Positions 17,843 to 26,912 of a DNA stretch of 37,819 nucleotides are shown piece by piece. The stretch spans positions 1-37,819 of the forward strand of contig JABCYQ010000027.1 in the NCBI GenBank assembly GCA_013290125.1, read 5' to 3'. Positions within the stretch are counted from its first letter, which is position 1. Each line of letters begins with the position of its first letter. This DNA is from Vulcanimicrobiota bacterium. Its GTDB lineage: Bacteria > Vulcanimicrobiota > Vulcanimicrobiia > Eremiobacterales > Eremiobacteraceae. Under the pieces are notes generated by a model. It did not search any database and was not told where the DNA came from. It was given only the letters and a program-made list of their open reading frames with translations. A program made the translations under genes and the position numbers.

Positions 17843-19416
17843 ACCTGGCGCTGGTCGTCTCCGAGTTCATCGATCGAGCGCGCTCGCTCTACGGATCGGA
17901 GCTCGCGGTGACCTGTGGGTCCGTGCAGCTCACATATCGCGCGCTCGCCGAACGGATCGACCGGCTCTCAGGTGGCCTTGCCGGCCTCGGCGTTAAACGC
18001 GGCGATGTCGTCGCCTACGTGTCTTTCAATTGCCATCGTTTGTTGGAAGGCTACTACGCGGTTCCGCAGATCGGCGCGGTGCTGTTGCCGATCAACATCA
18101 GGCTCAAGCCGCACGAAATCGAATACATCCTTGCTGACGCCGGCGCAAGCGTCGTGATCGTGGACCGAGCGCTGACGGCGCTCATCGCCCCGATCGCGAG
18201 CAGACTACCGGCGTTGCGGCGCGTCGTCCTAATGGGCGATGCGCCGGCCGATCCGGCACTCGACGGCGACGACTACGAGCAATTGCTTTCGAGCGCACCG
18301 CCGTCGTTCGCTCGCCCTGAGCTCCAGGAGTCGGACCTCGCCGAACTCTTCTACACGAGCGGCACGACGGCCCAACCAAAAGGGGTGATGCTGACCCAGC
18401 GGCAGCTCTATCTGCACGCCTTGCATTGCCTGATGAGCCTCTTCTTGGATGACACGACAGTGCTGCTGCACAGCATCCCTCTCTTTCACGTGAATGGTTG
18501 GGGCTCTCCGCATTTCATCACGCTTGTCGGTGGACGACACGTCATGCTCGCGCGATTCGATCCGGCTCAGGTTCTCGCAACTATCGAGCGCGAACGCGTG
18601 ACGCTCATTTTTCTGGTGCCGACGATGGCGCACGCCCTTGCCTCGGACCCGTCCTGGCCGACACGCGACCTCCGGTCCTTGAAGCGAGTCATGCTCGGGG
18701 GCGCCGCCGCCTCGCCGAGCCTGCTCCGCGCACTGGATGAGCGGCTCCCGGATTGCCTCGTGACTTGCGGTTACGGCCTCTCGGAAACGTCGCCCGTCCT
18801 GACCATCGCGAACGTCAAGCGCGGCGGCGCCACAACGATCGATGGATCGCGCGCAGTGCGCTCAACCGCTGGCTTGCCTATACCAGGCGCAAGGATCGAG
18901 CTGATGGATGACGATGGCGCGCTGCTGCCGCACGACGGCGCGAGCACCGGGGAGATCGTTGTACGATCGAACTGGGTCATGGACGGCTACTGGCGGCAGC
19001 CGGAGGCTTCAGCCGGGGCGTTGGCGCACGGCTGGTTTCACACCGGCGACGTCGGTTCCATAGATGCAGACGGATACGTGCACATCGTCGATCGAAAAAA
19101 AGACATCATCATCACGGGCGGCGAGAACGTGCCGTCGATCGAGATCGAAAAAGCGATCTACGAACATGCAGCCGTCGCGGAGTGCGCGGTCATAGCGGCG
19201 CCCGATGAGCGGTGGGGTGAAATCCCGCTCGCCATCGTCTTCCTTAGACCGGATGCGCGCGCAGACGAAGCCGAGATAATCGAACATTGCAAGCGCGTTC
19301 TGGCGAACTTTAAAGTACCGCGGCGCGTCGTCTTCGCCGATGCACCGCTTCCGAAAGGCGGCACCGGCAAAATTCTCAAGCGCGAACTCCGCGACCGCTA
19401 CCTCAAATCGCTCTGA
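17839..19416 (+). CDS. AMP-forming acyl-CoA synthetase (long-chain fatty acid-CoA ligase type)
   Basis: 525 residues, GTG start overlapping the thioredoxin stop. Activates a carboxylic acid to acyl-AMP and then acyl-CoA. ANL-family motifs: YTSGTTAQPKG at 172-182 (ATP loop), GYGLSETSP, GWFHTGDVG, DRKKDIIITGGENV (hinge and A8), and the C-terminal catalytic Lys in GGTGKILKRELR. Substrate chain length cannot be read from sequence; the beta-oxidation genes at 27-31 kb suggest fatty acids. Confidence 0.93.
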   Translation: MNLALVVSEFIDRARSLYGSELAVTCGSVQLTYRALAERIDRLSGGLAGLGVKRGDVVAYVSFNCHRLLEGYYAVPQIGAVLLPINIRLKPHEIEYILADAGASVVIVDRALTALIAPIASRLPALRRVVLMGDAPADPALDGDDYEQLLSSAPPSFARPELQESDLAELFYTSGTTAQPKGVMLTQRQLYLHALHCLMSLFLDDTTVLLHSIPLFHVNGWGSPHFITLVGGRHVMLARFDPAQVLATIERERVTLIFLVPTMAHALASDPSWPTRDLRSLKRVMLGGAAASPSLLRALDERLPDCLVTCGYGLSETSPVLTIANVKRGGATTIDGSRAVRSTAGLPIPGARIELMDDDGALLPHDGASTGEIVVRSNWVMDGYWRQPEASAGALAHGWFHTGDVGSIDADGYVHIVDRKKDIIITGGENVPSIEIEKAIYEHAAVAECAVIAAPDERWGEIPLAIVFLRPDARADEAEIIEHCKRVLANFKVPRRVVFADAPLPKGGTGKILKRELRDRYLKSL

Positions 19417-19422
19417 CCTCGA

Positions 19423-19827
19423 TTGTCTGAAGGGGCCGATTTTATATCGGCCCTCGCTGAATTCGCCTCAACATCACCGGTCGATGTCTTCGCAGGAGGC
19501 TGTCAACGGCCGCGCAGCATGCCCGCGAGGACGCTCCTTCGCTCGCATCCAGCGAGGCGAAGTTCTCTCGGTTCACTTCGTCGCTCTCGCCATCCATGGC
19601 TCCGCTCCTCGTTCAACGCCTCGCTTGGCATGCCGCGTCGGCCGTTGACGTCGCATCCCCACGGCATCACCGGCGATGGCGAAAGCCGGGGCGTCTGAGG
19701 CGGCGAGAGCCGCCGAAGTCGAGCGGCGGAATTTGCCATCCCGATGCTCCGCCGCGTCCCCGGCGAAGACATCGACCGGTGATGCTGCGACGAGGATAGG
19801 ACCGATCAGATCGGCCTATTCAGACAA
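19423..19827. repeat. 405-bp non-coding element with long inverted terminal arms
   Basis: This fills nearly all of the 415 bases between two convergent genes. The ends TTGTCTGAA (19423) and TTCAGACAA (to 19827) are exact complements. Next inward each arm carries a small GGCCGAT-type hairpin (19433-19453, and an imperfect one at about 19792-19817). Then follows a perfect 22-base inverted repeat at 19472-19493 versus 19763-19784. Inside are further hairpins: a long imperfect one with arms at about 19501-19530 and 19622-19651 (shared GTCAACGGCCG and GCATGCC), a 6-bp stem with GAGA loop at 19699-19714, and an 8-bp stem at 19723-19755. No convincing gene lies inside. It resembles a MITE-like or palindromic intergenic element, or a multi-branch structured RNA. 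No target-site duplication is obvious. Confidence 0.75.
19428..19454. repeat. GGCCGAT hairpin, copy shared with the 29.1-kb locus
   Basis: An 8-bp stem (GGGCCGAT/ATCGGCCC) around a 5-base AT-rich loop, preceded by TGAAG. The 25 bases from 19428 are identical to those from 29126. No U-run follows on either strand. Confidence 0.8.
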
Positions 19828-19831
19828 GCTC

Positions 19832-20608
19832 TCAACCGGAGAGGCGACGGCGTAGAACGCGTTGCGGCAGCCACACGACAAGGACTATCGCTAAAGCGAG
19901 CCACCCGACTTCTCGCAGCGTGGACAGACTCGGCGTGCCCGCGATCAAGGCGCGGCAAGCGCTGACCGCATGATAGAGCGGCGTAGCCCACGCGACATAC
20001 TGCGTCCACCGCGGTAGCCTGTCCAGCGGGAAGAACACGCCGGCGAACATCACAAGCGGCGTGACGAGCAGCGCGAAGTAATAGAAGAGATGTTCCGGCG
20101 TCTTGACGATGAACGCCACATAGAGCGCCGGAATCGCGAACAGCAAGCCGGTCAGCGCGAGGACCGGTAAACAGAGCAGTGCCAGCCACGAGTGCACGAG
20201 ACCGAGCGCCGCGATCACCACGAGAAAGATCGCGCCGTACAGCGTCGCGCGAAACGCCTGCCAGAGATATTCGCCGGCGGCGATCTCTTCCGGTTCTACA
20301 GGTGCGGTGACCATGGATTCGTAGACGCCGTTTGTGGTCAGCCGCTCGTAGCCGCCCCACGCGGCGTCGAACGTCGCAGCGTTGACCGCGGTCAGTGCGA
20401 GCATTCCCGGCCCGAGGTACTGCAAGAGAGAGCCCTGTCCGCCGAAACTGAAGTAGGCGCCGAAGCCGTAGCCGAAGGCGACGAAGTACACCAGCGGCTC
20501 GATGATGTTGATCGTGATGCTCGACCAGGCAAAAGTTTTCCACGCGAGCAGATTGCGGTGAAACACGCGCCACGCGTTCGGACGAAGGAAAGCGAGCAGC
20601 GGATTCAA
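19832..20608 (-). CDS. ABC-2 type exporter permease, NodJ-like
   Basis: 258 residues. I choose the TTG at 20608, whose bases overlap the ATPase stop as TTGA; the frame is open upstream but that is shadow of the ATPase gene. Six membrane segments are visible. The pattern, including FVAFGYGFGAYF, YLGPGMLALTAVNAATFDAA and the LVTPLVMFAGVFFPLDRLP region, matches NodJ/DrrB-type permeases. With the ATPase it should form an exporter of a lipid, oligosaccharide or drug-like molecule. Substrate unknown. Confidence 0.88.
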   Translation of the reverse strand: MNPLLAFLRPNAWRVFHRNLLAWKTFAWSSITINIIEPLVYFVAFGYGFGAYFSFGGQGSLLQYLGPGMLALTAVNAATFDAAWGGYERLTTNGVYESMVTAPVEPEEIAAGEYLWQAFRATLYGAIFLVVIAALGLVHSWLALLCLPVLALTGLLFAIPALYVAFIVKTPEHLFYYFALLVTPLVMFAGVFFPLDRLPRWTQYVAWATPLYHAVSACRALIAGTPSLSTLREVGWLALAIVLVVWLPQRVLRRRLSG

Positions 20609-21528
20609 TCCCGCAGCTCTCGTCCGGTGATGTTCAAGAACACATCTTCGAGCGTCGCAGGTCGGGCGACGTGCCGTTGCAGTTCGATACCGTGCACCGC
20701 GAGCGCGTGCAGAAGCGCGCCGTTGTCTCTGGTATAGAGGTAGTCGGTCTCGCCGAGCCGTTCGCGCCGGACGAGCAGGCTGCCGGCTGCGGCGGCAAGC
20801 GCCTCCCCATCCGCACCGCTGACTTCGAGCACATCGGGCGCCGCGTACGCGGCGATGAGTTCCGCCGGAGTGCCCAAAGCGAAGATGCGGCCTTCGTCCA
20901 TGATCGCGATGCGATCGCACAGCCGAGCCGCCTCATCCATATAGTGCGTCGTCAGGACGATCGTGAGCCCGCTCCGTTTCAGCGCCGCGAGCGTCTCCCA
21001 GACGAGAAGTCGTGCCTGCGGGTCAAGGCCGGTCGTCGGTTCGTCGAGGATCAGCAGCTCAGGATCGGTCACAAGCGCCTTCGCGATGACCAACCTGCGC
21101 TGCATACCGCCGGATAGTTCTCGGACGCGGTCGCCGGTCCGGCCGGAAAGGTTGAGCAGCGCGAGCGCGCCATCAGCTTTTGCTCGGCTTCGGGACGCCG
21201 GGATATCGAAAAATGACGCATACGTCAGCAGATTTTCCAGCACGCTCAGTTCCGGATCGAGCGCGTTCGCCTGCGTCACGACGCCGAGCCTGCGTCTGAT
21301 CTCCGCTGAATGCGAAGCGGCGTCGAGACCTACGACGCGCAATTTGCCGCTCGTGGCACCGATGCGGCAATAGACCATCTTCATAGTCGTGGTCTTGCCG
21401 GCGCCGTTGACGCCGAGGAATCCGAAACATTCCTGCCGGCGGATGTGGAAGTTTATTCCACGGACGGCGTGGACTGTGCCGTAGTCTTTCTTGAGCTCGG
21501 TCGCTTCGACGATCTCTTCGCCCGACAT
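20605..21528 (-). CDS. ABC exporter ATP-binding protein, NodI/DrrA-like
   Basis: 307 residues from the ATG at 21528 (MSGEEIVEATELKKDYGTVH). Walker A GVNGAGKTT at 39-47, signature LSGGMQ at 138-143, Walker B LLILDEP at 158-164, H-loop in LTTHYMDEA. The roughly 80-residue C-terminal extension is typical of the DrrA/NodI group. The frame extends upstream to 21609 without family sequence. Pairs with the overlapping permease. Confidence 0.93.
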   Translation of the reverse strand: MSGEEIVEATELKKDYGTVHAVRGINFHIRRQECFGFLGVNGAGKTTTMKMVYCRIGATSGKLRVVGLDAASHSAEIRRRLGVVTQANALDPELSVLENLLTYASFFDIPASRSRAKADGALALLNLSGRTGDRVRELSGGMQRRLVIAKALVTDPELLILDEPTTGLDPQARLLVWETLAALKRSGLTIVLTTHYMDEAARLCDRIAIMDEGRIFALGTPAELIAAYAAPDVLEVSGADGEALAAAAGSLLVRRERLGETDYLYTRDNGALLHALAVHGIELQRHVARPATLEDVFLNITGRELRD

Positions 21529-21733
21529 GACCGGCGCGGATTCGTCGCGCGGACTATAGCCGCCTTGGCTGGTCCGGCTCCGGAAGGAGAGGACACAAAA
21601 GCCGGGCAATCGGGCTCGGCGAAATCATTGTATCGACAAGGACCCGTTTCTTGATACGTCACCTCTTCCGATTGAACAAACAACCAAAACTGCCGCCGGC
21701 GTGTCCAAGCCGCACCATGCCCGGAGGCTGTTG

Positions 21734-23191
21734 ATGCGCGCACCGTGCAGCGCAAACGCGCACGAAGTCCTCTCCGCCCCCGACAGGGCGCGATACGTCG
21801 CAGAGCATCTTCCCCCGGATCTCTTCCGCAGCGTCGTCGGACCCGACCAAGCCGAGGTCGCGCAGACCGCTTGGCGCATCTCTCCGGAGCCGTTCCCGCT
21901 CAAACCATCCACCGTTGCCGCATTCGAAGTCCTAGGCGCTGATCTTCTCGCCTTCTATCGCGCCGTCAACAAGCTGTATTTCCGCAGCGTGCGCCGGACA
22001 GCGCCGCCTTTCATAGCGGAGTATCTCGAGATGGGCAAGCCGGAACACATCGTCCGGCTGCAGCGGCAGAACCGCTTCAAGAATGACGTCCCCGGTGTTA
22101 TCAGGCCGGATGTGATTCTCACGGACGACGGATTCATCGCAAGCGAGTTGGACTCGGTGCCTGGCGGTCTCGGCTTTGTCGGCGCGATGGGTGAGACGTA
22201 TTGTCAGCTCGGCTTTGACCAGATCGGCGAGTTCGACGGAATCGTGCGCGGCTTCGTGCGCATGTTGAGCGCGCTGACGAACGGCAAGGAGAAGCCGGTC
22301 GTCGCGATCGCTATATCTCGCGAATCGCACGATTACCGCGGCGAGATGGAATGGCTTGCGGGGGCTATTACGCGCACGGGTCTGGCGGAAGCGGTCGCGG
22401 TCTCGCCCGATGAGGTGGTCTTCACCGAAGAGGCGCTCGTGGTGGACACGGCTGAGGGGCGCCGAAAAGTCGACGTGCTCTATCGCTTCTTCGAATTATT
22501 CGATCTGCTCAACATTCCCAAGCAAGAGCTCATGCTCTATTCGGCGCGACACAAGCGCGTCGCATTCACCGCACCGCCGAAGTCGTTTCTCGAAGAGAAG
22601 CTGCTCTTCGCGCTGTTCCACAATCCGGCTCTCGAAACGCTTTGGCGCAAGGAGCTCGGTTCAGAGGCGTTCGAGCGGCTGACGAAGATATTCCCGCAGA
22701 CATGGATCCTCGATCCGCGACCGCTTCCGCCCCAAGCGGCGATCGCGGGATTGACCGCCGATGGCCGCCCGCTGCAGTCGTGGAGTCAATTGTACGGACT
22801 CTCAAAATCGGAAAGGCAATTCGTCGTCAAACCTTCCGGCTTCAGCGAGCTCGCCTGGGGCAGCCGGGGAGTGCACGTCGCGAACGATCTCACGCACGAC
22901 GAATGGATGGCGGTCATCGACGGCGGTCTCGCGATCTTCGAGCGAACGCCGCACATCCTGCAGCGCTTCCACAAAGGCAAGCGCATCCAGGTCTCCTACT
23001 TGGACAATGCCTCAGGCGGCGTCCGGCCGATGGACGGCCGCGTCCGGCTATGCCCGTACTATTTCGTGGCCGGCGACGAAGCGCTGCTGTCCGGTGTACT
23101 CGCCACGATCGCGCCTGCGGACAAGCGCTTGATCCACGGCATGAGCGACGCCGTTATGACCACTGCTCGAGTGTCCGACGCGGGCTACTGA
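21734..23191 (+). CDS. Unrecognised protein, possibly ATP-grasp-like
   Basis: 485 residues from the ATG at 21734, chosen because GGAGG lies 6 bases upstream; a GTG at 21701 is also in frame. I do not recognise the family with certainty. Features that recall ATP-grasp or glutathionylspermidine-synthase-like enzymes are a Gly-rich acidic motif (ASELDSVPGGLGFVGAMGE), a Lys/Ser/Glu region QFVVKPSGFSELAWGSRGV and, later, YLDNASGG and GRVRLCPYYFVAGD. No signal peptide or membrane segment, so cytoplasmic. Its stop abuts the stop of the convergent aminotransferase. A ligase role is inference. Confidence 0.6.
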   Translation: MRAPCSANAHEVLSAPDRARYVAEHLPPDLFRSVVGPDQAEVAQTAWRISPEPFPLKPSTVAAFEVLGADLLAFYRAVNKLYFRSVRRTAPPFIAEYLEMGKPEHIVRLQRQNRFKNDVPGVIRPDVILTDDGFIASELDSVPGGLGFVGAMGETYCQLGFDQIGEFDGIVRGFVRMLSALTNGKEKPVVAIAISRESHDYRGEMEWLAGAITRTGLAEAVAVSPDEVVFTEEALVVDTAEGRRKVDVLYRFFELFDLLNIPKQELMLYSARHKRVAFTAPPKSFLEEKLLFALFHNPALETLWRKELGSEAFERLTKIFPQTWILDPRPLPPQAAIAGLTADGRPLQSWSQLYGLSKSERQFVVKPSGFSELAWGSRGVHVANDLTHDEWMAVIDGGLAIFERTPHILQRFHKGKRIQVSYLDNASGGVRPMDGRVRLCPYYFVAGDEALLSGVLATIAPADKRLIHGMSDAVMTTARVSDAGY

Positions 23192-24340
23192 TCAGTCGAT
23201 CGCGTCGAGAACTCTGTCGATCTCGTCTGGGGTGTTGTAGCCGTGCGGTGCGATGCGCACGCCGGATTCCCTGACCGTGACCTGGACGCGCGCTTCGTCG
23301 ACGCGGTGCTGCAAGTCAGTGACGCTCCGACTGCCGCGTCCGACGAGCACGATGCCCGAGCGCGTTCCTGGAGATAAGGAACTCAAGATCTCGTGGCCGG
23401 GCTCAGAGCAGCCGCGGATCAGGCGATCCGTCAGCGCGAGCACATGCGCTTCGATTTTTTCGAATCCCGCTGCGCCGAGTAGCCGCAGACTTTCGCCGAA
23501 CGCGATCAGAGCCGGGTAGTTGATCGTTCCGCCTTCGAAACGGGCCGCGCCCTGCGCGAATTCCTGAGTGTAGTCCAAGAAGTTCATGGGGTCTTTGACC
23601 GATCGCCATGAAGCCGTCGCGGGCCGTAGTCGGTCACGGAGGTCGCGGCTCACGAAAACGACGCTCAAGCCCTGCGGAGAGAGCAGCCACTTCGCAACGC
23701 CGAAATAGCAAAGTCCCGCGCCGCATGCTCGCACGTCCAGCGGCAGTTGCCCAAAGCCCTGAATCGCGTCGATCGCGAAGATCACGCCGCGTTCGCGGCA
23801 CCATGCGCCCAACGCCGCGAGATCGTGGCGATAGCCGTCGCCGAAACTGACGTACGAGACGGTGACCAGCCGCGTGCGGCTGGTCGCGAGACGCTCGAGC
23901 GTCTCCACGGTCAGACGCTCGGCCGGTGCGCGAACGAGCCTGACGTGCACGCCCTTGTCACGCAGGTTCAGCCACGGGTAGGCGTTCGCACCGAATTCGT
24001 TGTCGGTCAGAACTATTTCGTCGCCTGGCCGCCAGTCGATGCCGTTGGCGCCGAGGAGCGCGCCGTCCGACGTGGCGCGCATGAACGCTATCTCATCGGG
24101 GTCTGCGTTGATCGAGGCCGCGACGGCGGCGCGAACCTCTTCTTTACGGGCCTCGACGTCGAGGACGCCGTTGCAGCCGTCGGCCATCTGCGCGTCCATC
24201 GCGGCCATCATCGCGGCGTGCGCCGGCCGCGGCAACGGTCCGACCGCGGCATGATTGCAGTACGCCCATCGCTCGCAGACGGGGAACAGCGCACGGTCGA
24301 GCGGCGAAGTGGCAACCGTCACTTTGTCGGCGATTGTCAA
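23192..24340 (-). CDS. Class V PLP-dependent aminotransferase-like enzyme
   Basis: About 382 residues with a TTG start at 24340; a GTG at 24322 is an alternative. The fold-type I pattern of the isopenicillin-N-epimerase/cysteine-desulfurase-like group is clear: YCNHAAVGPLPRP near the start, FMRATSDGALLGANGI, the PLP Asp in IFAIDAIQGFGQLP, and the likely PLP Lys in GVAKWLLSPQG. The C-terminal ARFEGGTINYPALIAFGESL also fits. The reaction is not determinable; no sulfur-transfer partner is adjacent. It is tail-to-tail with the ATP-grasp-like gene with no gap. Confidence 0.85.
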   Translation of the reverse strand: MTIADKVTVATSPLDRALFPVCERWAYCNHAAVGPLPRPAHAAMMAAMDAQMADGCNGVLDVEARKEEVRAAVAASINADPDEIAFMRATSDGALLGANGIDWRPGDEIVLTDNEFGANAYPWLNLRDKGVHVRLVRAPAERLTVETLERLATSRTRLVTVSYVSFGDGYRHDLAALGAWCRERGVIFAIDAIQGFGQLPLDVRACGAGLCYFGVAKWLLSPQGLSVVFVSRDLRDRLRPATASWRSVKDPMNFLDYTQEFAQGAARFEGGTINYPALIAFGESLRLLGAAGFEKIEAHVLALTDRLIRGCSEPGHEILSSLSPGTRSGIVLVGRGSRSVTDLQHRVDEARVQVTVRESGVRIAPHGYNTPDEIDRVLDAID

Positions 24341-24381
24341 CGATCTGTGTTCTCCGTCACCGCCCGCATGCGCGTTTCCTA

Positions 24382-24406
24382 GTTCAATCGACTCGATGCG
24401 TTGAAC
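24382..24406. promoter_or_regulatory. Inverted repeat in a divergent intergenic region
   Basis: GTTCAA (24382-24387) and TTGAAC (24401-24406) are exact complements 13 bases apart, between the divergent aminotransferase and CAP-domain genes. It could be an operator; no good -10 boxes sit at the right distance from either half. Confidence 0.25.
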
Positions 24407-24428
24407 AAGGGAGACCGCCGTACCTCCG

Positions 24429-25214
24429 ATGCTCCGACGACCAGCACTGACCCTCTGCGCGGCGATCGCCGCGCTCACTTTGGCATTTACGCAAAACGCA
24501 CCGGCGGCATCGATCCCGACGCTCTCGGAAGGCGAGCATGTTCTCGTCGCTGTGGAGCCGCTTCTCGCCTCCATGCAGATCGCGTATACGCTCGACGCTG
24601 GCCGCTTGGTCGTCGGCGACCACGCGTATATCGGGCCGATGGTGATCGACGACGGGATGCACTACGCAGAGCCGCGCGCGATCGCGAGCTTTCTCAACCT
24701 TTCACTTGTCTACGAAAACGGCGTGATGACATTCGCGCCTCCCGCTCCGCGCGCAGGCGCCGGCGGAACTGCGCCAAGCGCAGACGTCATCCAAAAGCTG
24801 CGAAACCGGCTCCTCGATCTGCTCAATGCGCACCGCGCGGCCGCCGGACTTCGACCCCTCGTGTTCGATAGCACGGCCGGCTCAGCGGCGGAAATGCAAG
24901 CCGAGGACATGGAAACCGCGGGGATCATGCGCCACACGGATAGTGAAGGGCGCAGTCCGTTTCAGCGCTTCAAGAGCGTTGGCGGCCACGCTTCGCTCTA
25001 CGGCGAGAACGTCGCATACTACGGTCTCCAGATATCTGACGAGGAGAACCTCTGGATCGCGATCGACAAGCTTGACGTGATGATGATGGCCGAACAACCG
25101 CCCGACGACGGACATCGCCGTGCGATTCTCAATCCCGCGTTCCAGTCCGTCGGGTTCGGCGTGGCTTCAGGCGCGAACGGAACGTATCTCGCCGAGGATT
25201 TCTTCGCGCGCTGA
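24429..25214 (+). CDS. Secreted CAP/SCP-domain protein
   Basis: 261 residues. A signal peptide (about 1-27) is followed by a roughly 75-residue domain (LSEGEHVLVAVEPLLASMQI onward) resembling the copper-amine-oxidase N-terminal-like domain found on many surface proteins. The CAP domain starts near LLNAHRAAAGLRPL and includes MRHTDSEGRSPFQRF, ENVAYYG and DDGHRRAILNPAFQSVGFGV, carrying the conserved His and Glu cavity residues. Bacterial CAP proteins are extracellular with poorly known roles. Divergent from the aminotransferase. Confidence 0.88.
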   Translation: MLRRPALTLCAAIAALTLAFTQNAPAASIPTLSEGEHVLVAVEPLLASMQIAYTLDAGRLVVGDHAYIGPMVIDDGMHYAEPRAIASFLNLSLVYENGVMTFAPPAPRAGAGGTAPSADVIQKLRNRLLDLLNAHRAAAGLRPLVFDSTAGSAAEMQAEDMETAGIMRHTDSEGRSPFQRFKSVGGHASLYGENVAYYGLQISDEENLWIAIDKLDVMMMAEQPPDDGHRRAILNPAFQSVGFGVASGANGTYLAEDFFAR

Positions 25215-25219
25215 GCCGC

Positions 25220-26851
25220 CTAGTGCAGGGACCAGCGCCACGACTGCCACTGCGGGATGATACCGCGCGACGGCGCGTATCCAGCCAGATCGTCCGTCAC
25301 CATCCCGACACGGTCTCTGAAATAGAGCGGTAGGCCGGCCATGGCCTCCATCCGCATCCGTTCGATCTGCGCGTAAAGCACCTTGCGCTGCGTGCGATCG
25401 TTTATCACAAGACCTTCTTCCTCTAACGCATCGAGGCGCGGGTCGCAATAGCGGCTCTCGTTCGCGCCCGCCGGCGAGAAGTACGCGCAGCCGTCGTAGT
25501 TCAGCGCGCCCGGATCGTAGTTCACGCTGAAGCTATACGTCGCAAGATCGAAGTTCGCCGTCCTGATCGGCCCGGTCAAGTTGAATATCATGTCGTAAGG
25601 ATAGTCTTTGATCGTCATGTCGGCGCCGACGCGCCGCAGATCGGCCTGGACGAGCGCGGCGAGCTGCGCGCCGGCGCCGTCGCCGGCAGTCACGACGAGC
25701 ACCATCGTCAAGCGCGTGCCGGCGCGATAGCGGTAGCCGTCCGAACCGAGGCGCCAGCCCGCTTGATCGAGCAGCGCTGCGGCGCGCGCGGGATCGTGCG
25801 GATAGCGCGGCACGTCCTTCGTATACGCCCAGCTCCACTTCGGCAGCCATTCATCGGCCAGCGTGCCCGCGTCGTGCGTCACGTCGTGCAGAAGGCGCGC
25901 GCGATCCACTGCAAAAGCGATGGCGCGGCGCACGAGCACATCGTCGAGCGGCGAGCGCGACGTGTTCATATCGAGCTCGCTCAAACGAAGACTCGGCGAA
26001 CGCACGGGGTGCATGCCGGCGACTGTGAGGAACTGCGGCAAGCGCTGCGGGCCCGCGTCCAAGTCGGCATCGATCTCGCCGGCGCGAAACCCGACGAGTT
26101 CGTTCTCCGTCGACGGCCGCGAGCTGAAGATGATCTGCCGCAGCGACGGCGCGCCACGCCAGTAGTGCGGATTGGCGGTAAACGTGACCGCGCCGCCGCG
26201 CACCCACGACTGTACGATGAACGGGCCGGTGCCGACCGGCTGGGCGCTATACGGCGCGTCGTTCATCTCCTTCAAGCCGGCGATCAAGTGCGCGGGCATG
26301 ACGGCGATCGGGCCCTCTTGGATCGCGGCGAAAAAGCGCGATACGAACGGCGCGTACGGCTTCGCCAGGTGCACGACCACCGTATGCGCATCCGGTGCGT
26401 CGATCGTCACGACCTGGGTGTAGCCGTCGCGCTCTTGGACATTGTTGCGCGGATTCATCACTTGGCGCCACGATGCGATGACGTCTTCTGACGTGAACGG
26501 CGCTCCGTCCGACCACGTGATGCCGCGTCTGAGCTTGTAAGTGATGCGCAGGCCGTCGCGGCTCACGCCGCCGTTCTCGAGCGTTGGCACGCGCTCGCAC
26601 AGGACGGCCACGATGTTCCCCTTGTCGTCCAACTGCACGAGGTATTCTAAGGTGTAACTCGCGAGCTGATAGACGAAGTCCGCGCCCGAAAGCATCGGAT
26701 TGAGCGTCGTCGGATCGGAGATGTCGCTGATGCGCAACACGCCGGGTTGTGCGCGCGCTTGCGGCCCGACCCCGCTGGACAGGCGGCCGCAACCAGCGAT
26801 GATCGACGCTGCCGCCGCGATCGCCAGGCCGATGACGTTATGTCCGCGCAT
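25220..26851 (-). CDS. Oligopeptide ABC transporter substrate-binding lipoprotein (SBP family 5)
   Basis: 543 residues from the ATG at 26851, which has GGGAG 9 bases upstream; the frame is open far beyond that without family sequence. A signal peptide ends in the lipobox IIAGC (Cys 21). The body matches DppA/OppA-like proteins: LRRGITWSDGAPFTSEDVI, the PVGTGPFIVQSW motif, and FAVDRARLLHDV. It should capture peptides or similar solutes outside the membrane. No permease or ATPase genes adjoin it, so it is an orphan or pairs with a distant transporter. Confidence 0.93.
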   Translation of the reverse strand: MRGHNVIGLAIAAAASIIAGCGRLSSGVGPQARAQPGVLRISDISDPTTLNPMLSGADFVYQLASYTLEYLVQLDDKGNIVAVLCERVPTLENGGVSRDGLRITYKLRRGITWSDGAPFTSEDVIASWRQVMNPRNNVQERDGYTQVVTIDAPDAHTVVVHLAKPYAPFVSRFFAAIQEGPIAVMPAHLIAGLKEMNDAPYSAQPVGTGPFIVQSWVRGGAVTFTANPHYWRGAPSLRQIIFSSRPSTENELVGFRAGEIDADLDAGPQRLPQFLTVAGMHPVRSPSLRLSELDMNTSRSPLDDVLVRRAIAFAVDRARLLHDVTHDAGTLADEWLPKWSWAYTKDVPRYPHDPARAAALLDQAGWRLGSDGYRYRAGTRLTMVLVVTAGDGAGAQLAALVQADLRRVGADMTIKDYPYDMIFNLTGPIRTANFDLATYSFSVNYDPGALNYDGCAYFSPAGANESRYCDPRLDALEEEGLVINDRTQRKVLYAQIERMRMEAMAGLPLYFRDRVGMVTDDLAGYAPSRGIIPQWQSWRWSLH

Positions 26852-26912
26852 GATGGGCATCTCCCTTTCCGCGCCGTCGCACGCAATTCTTGCGAGCAGG
26901 GTCCACCGTCCG

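Noticed and set aside
19503-19772. 89-codon minus-strand frame inside the 405-bp element
   Set aside because: Repetitive Arg/Glu/Ser-rich translation of an inverted-repeat element, without a ribosome site; not supported as a gene.
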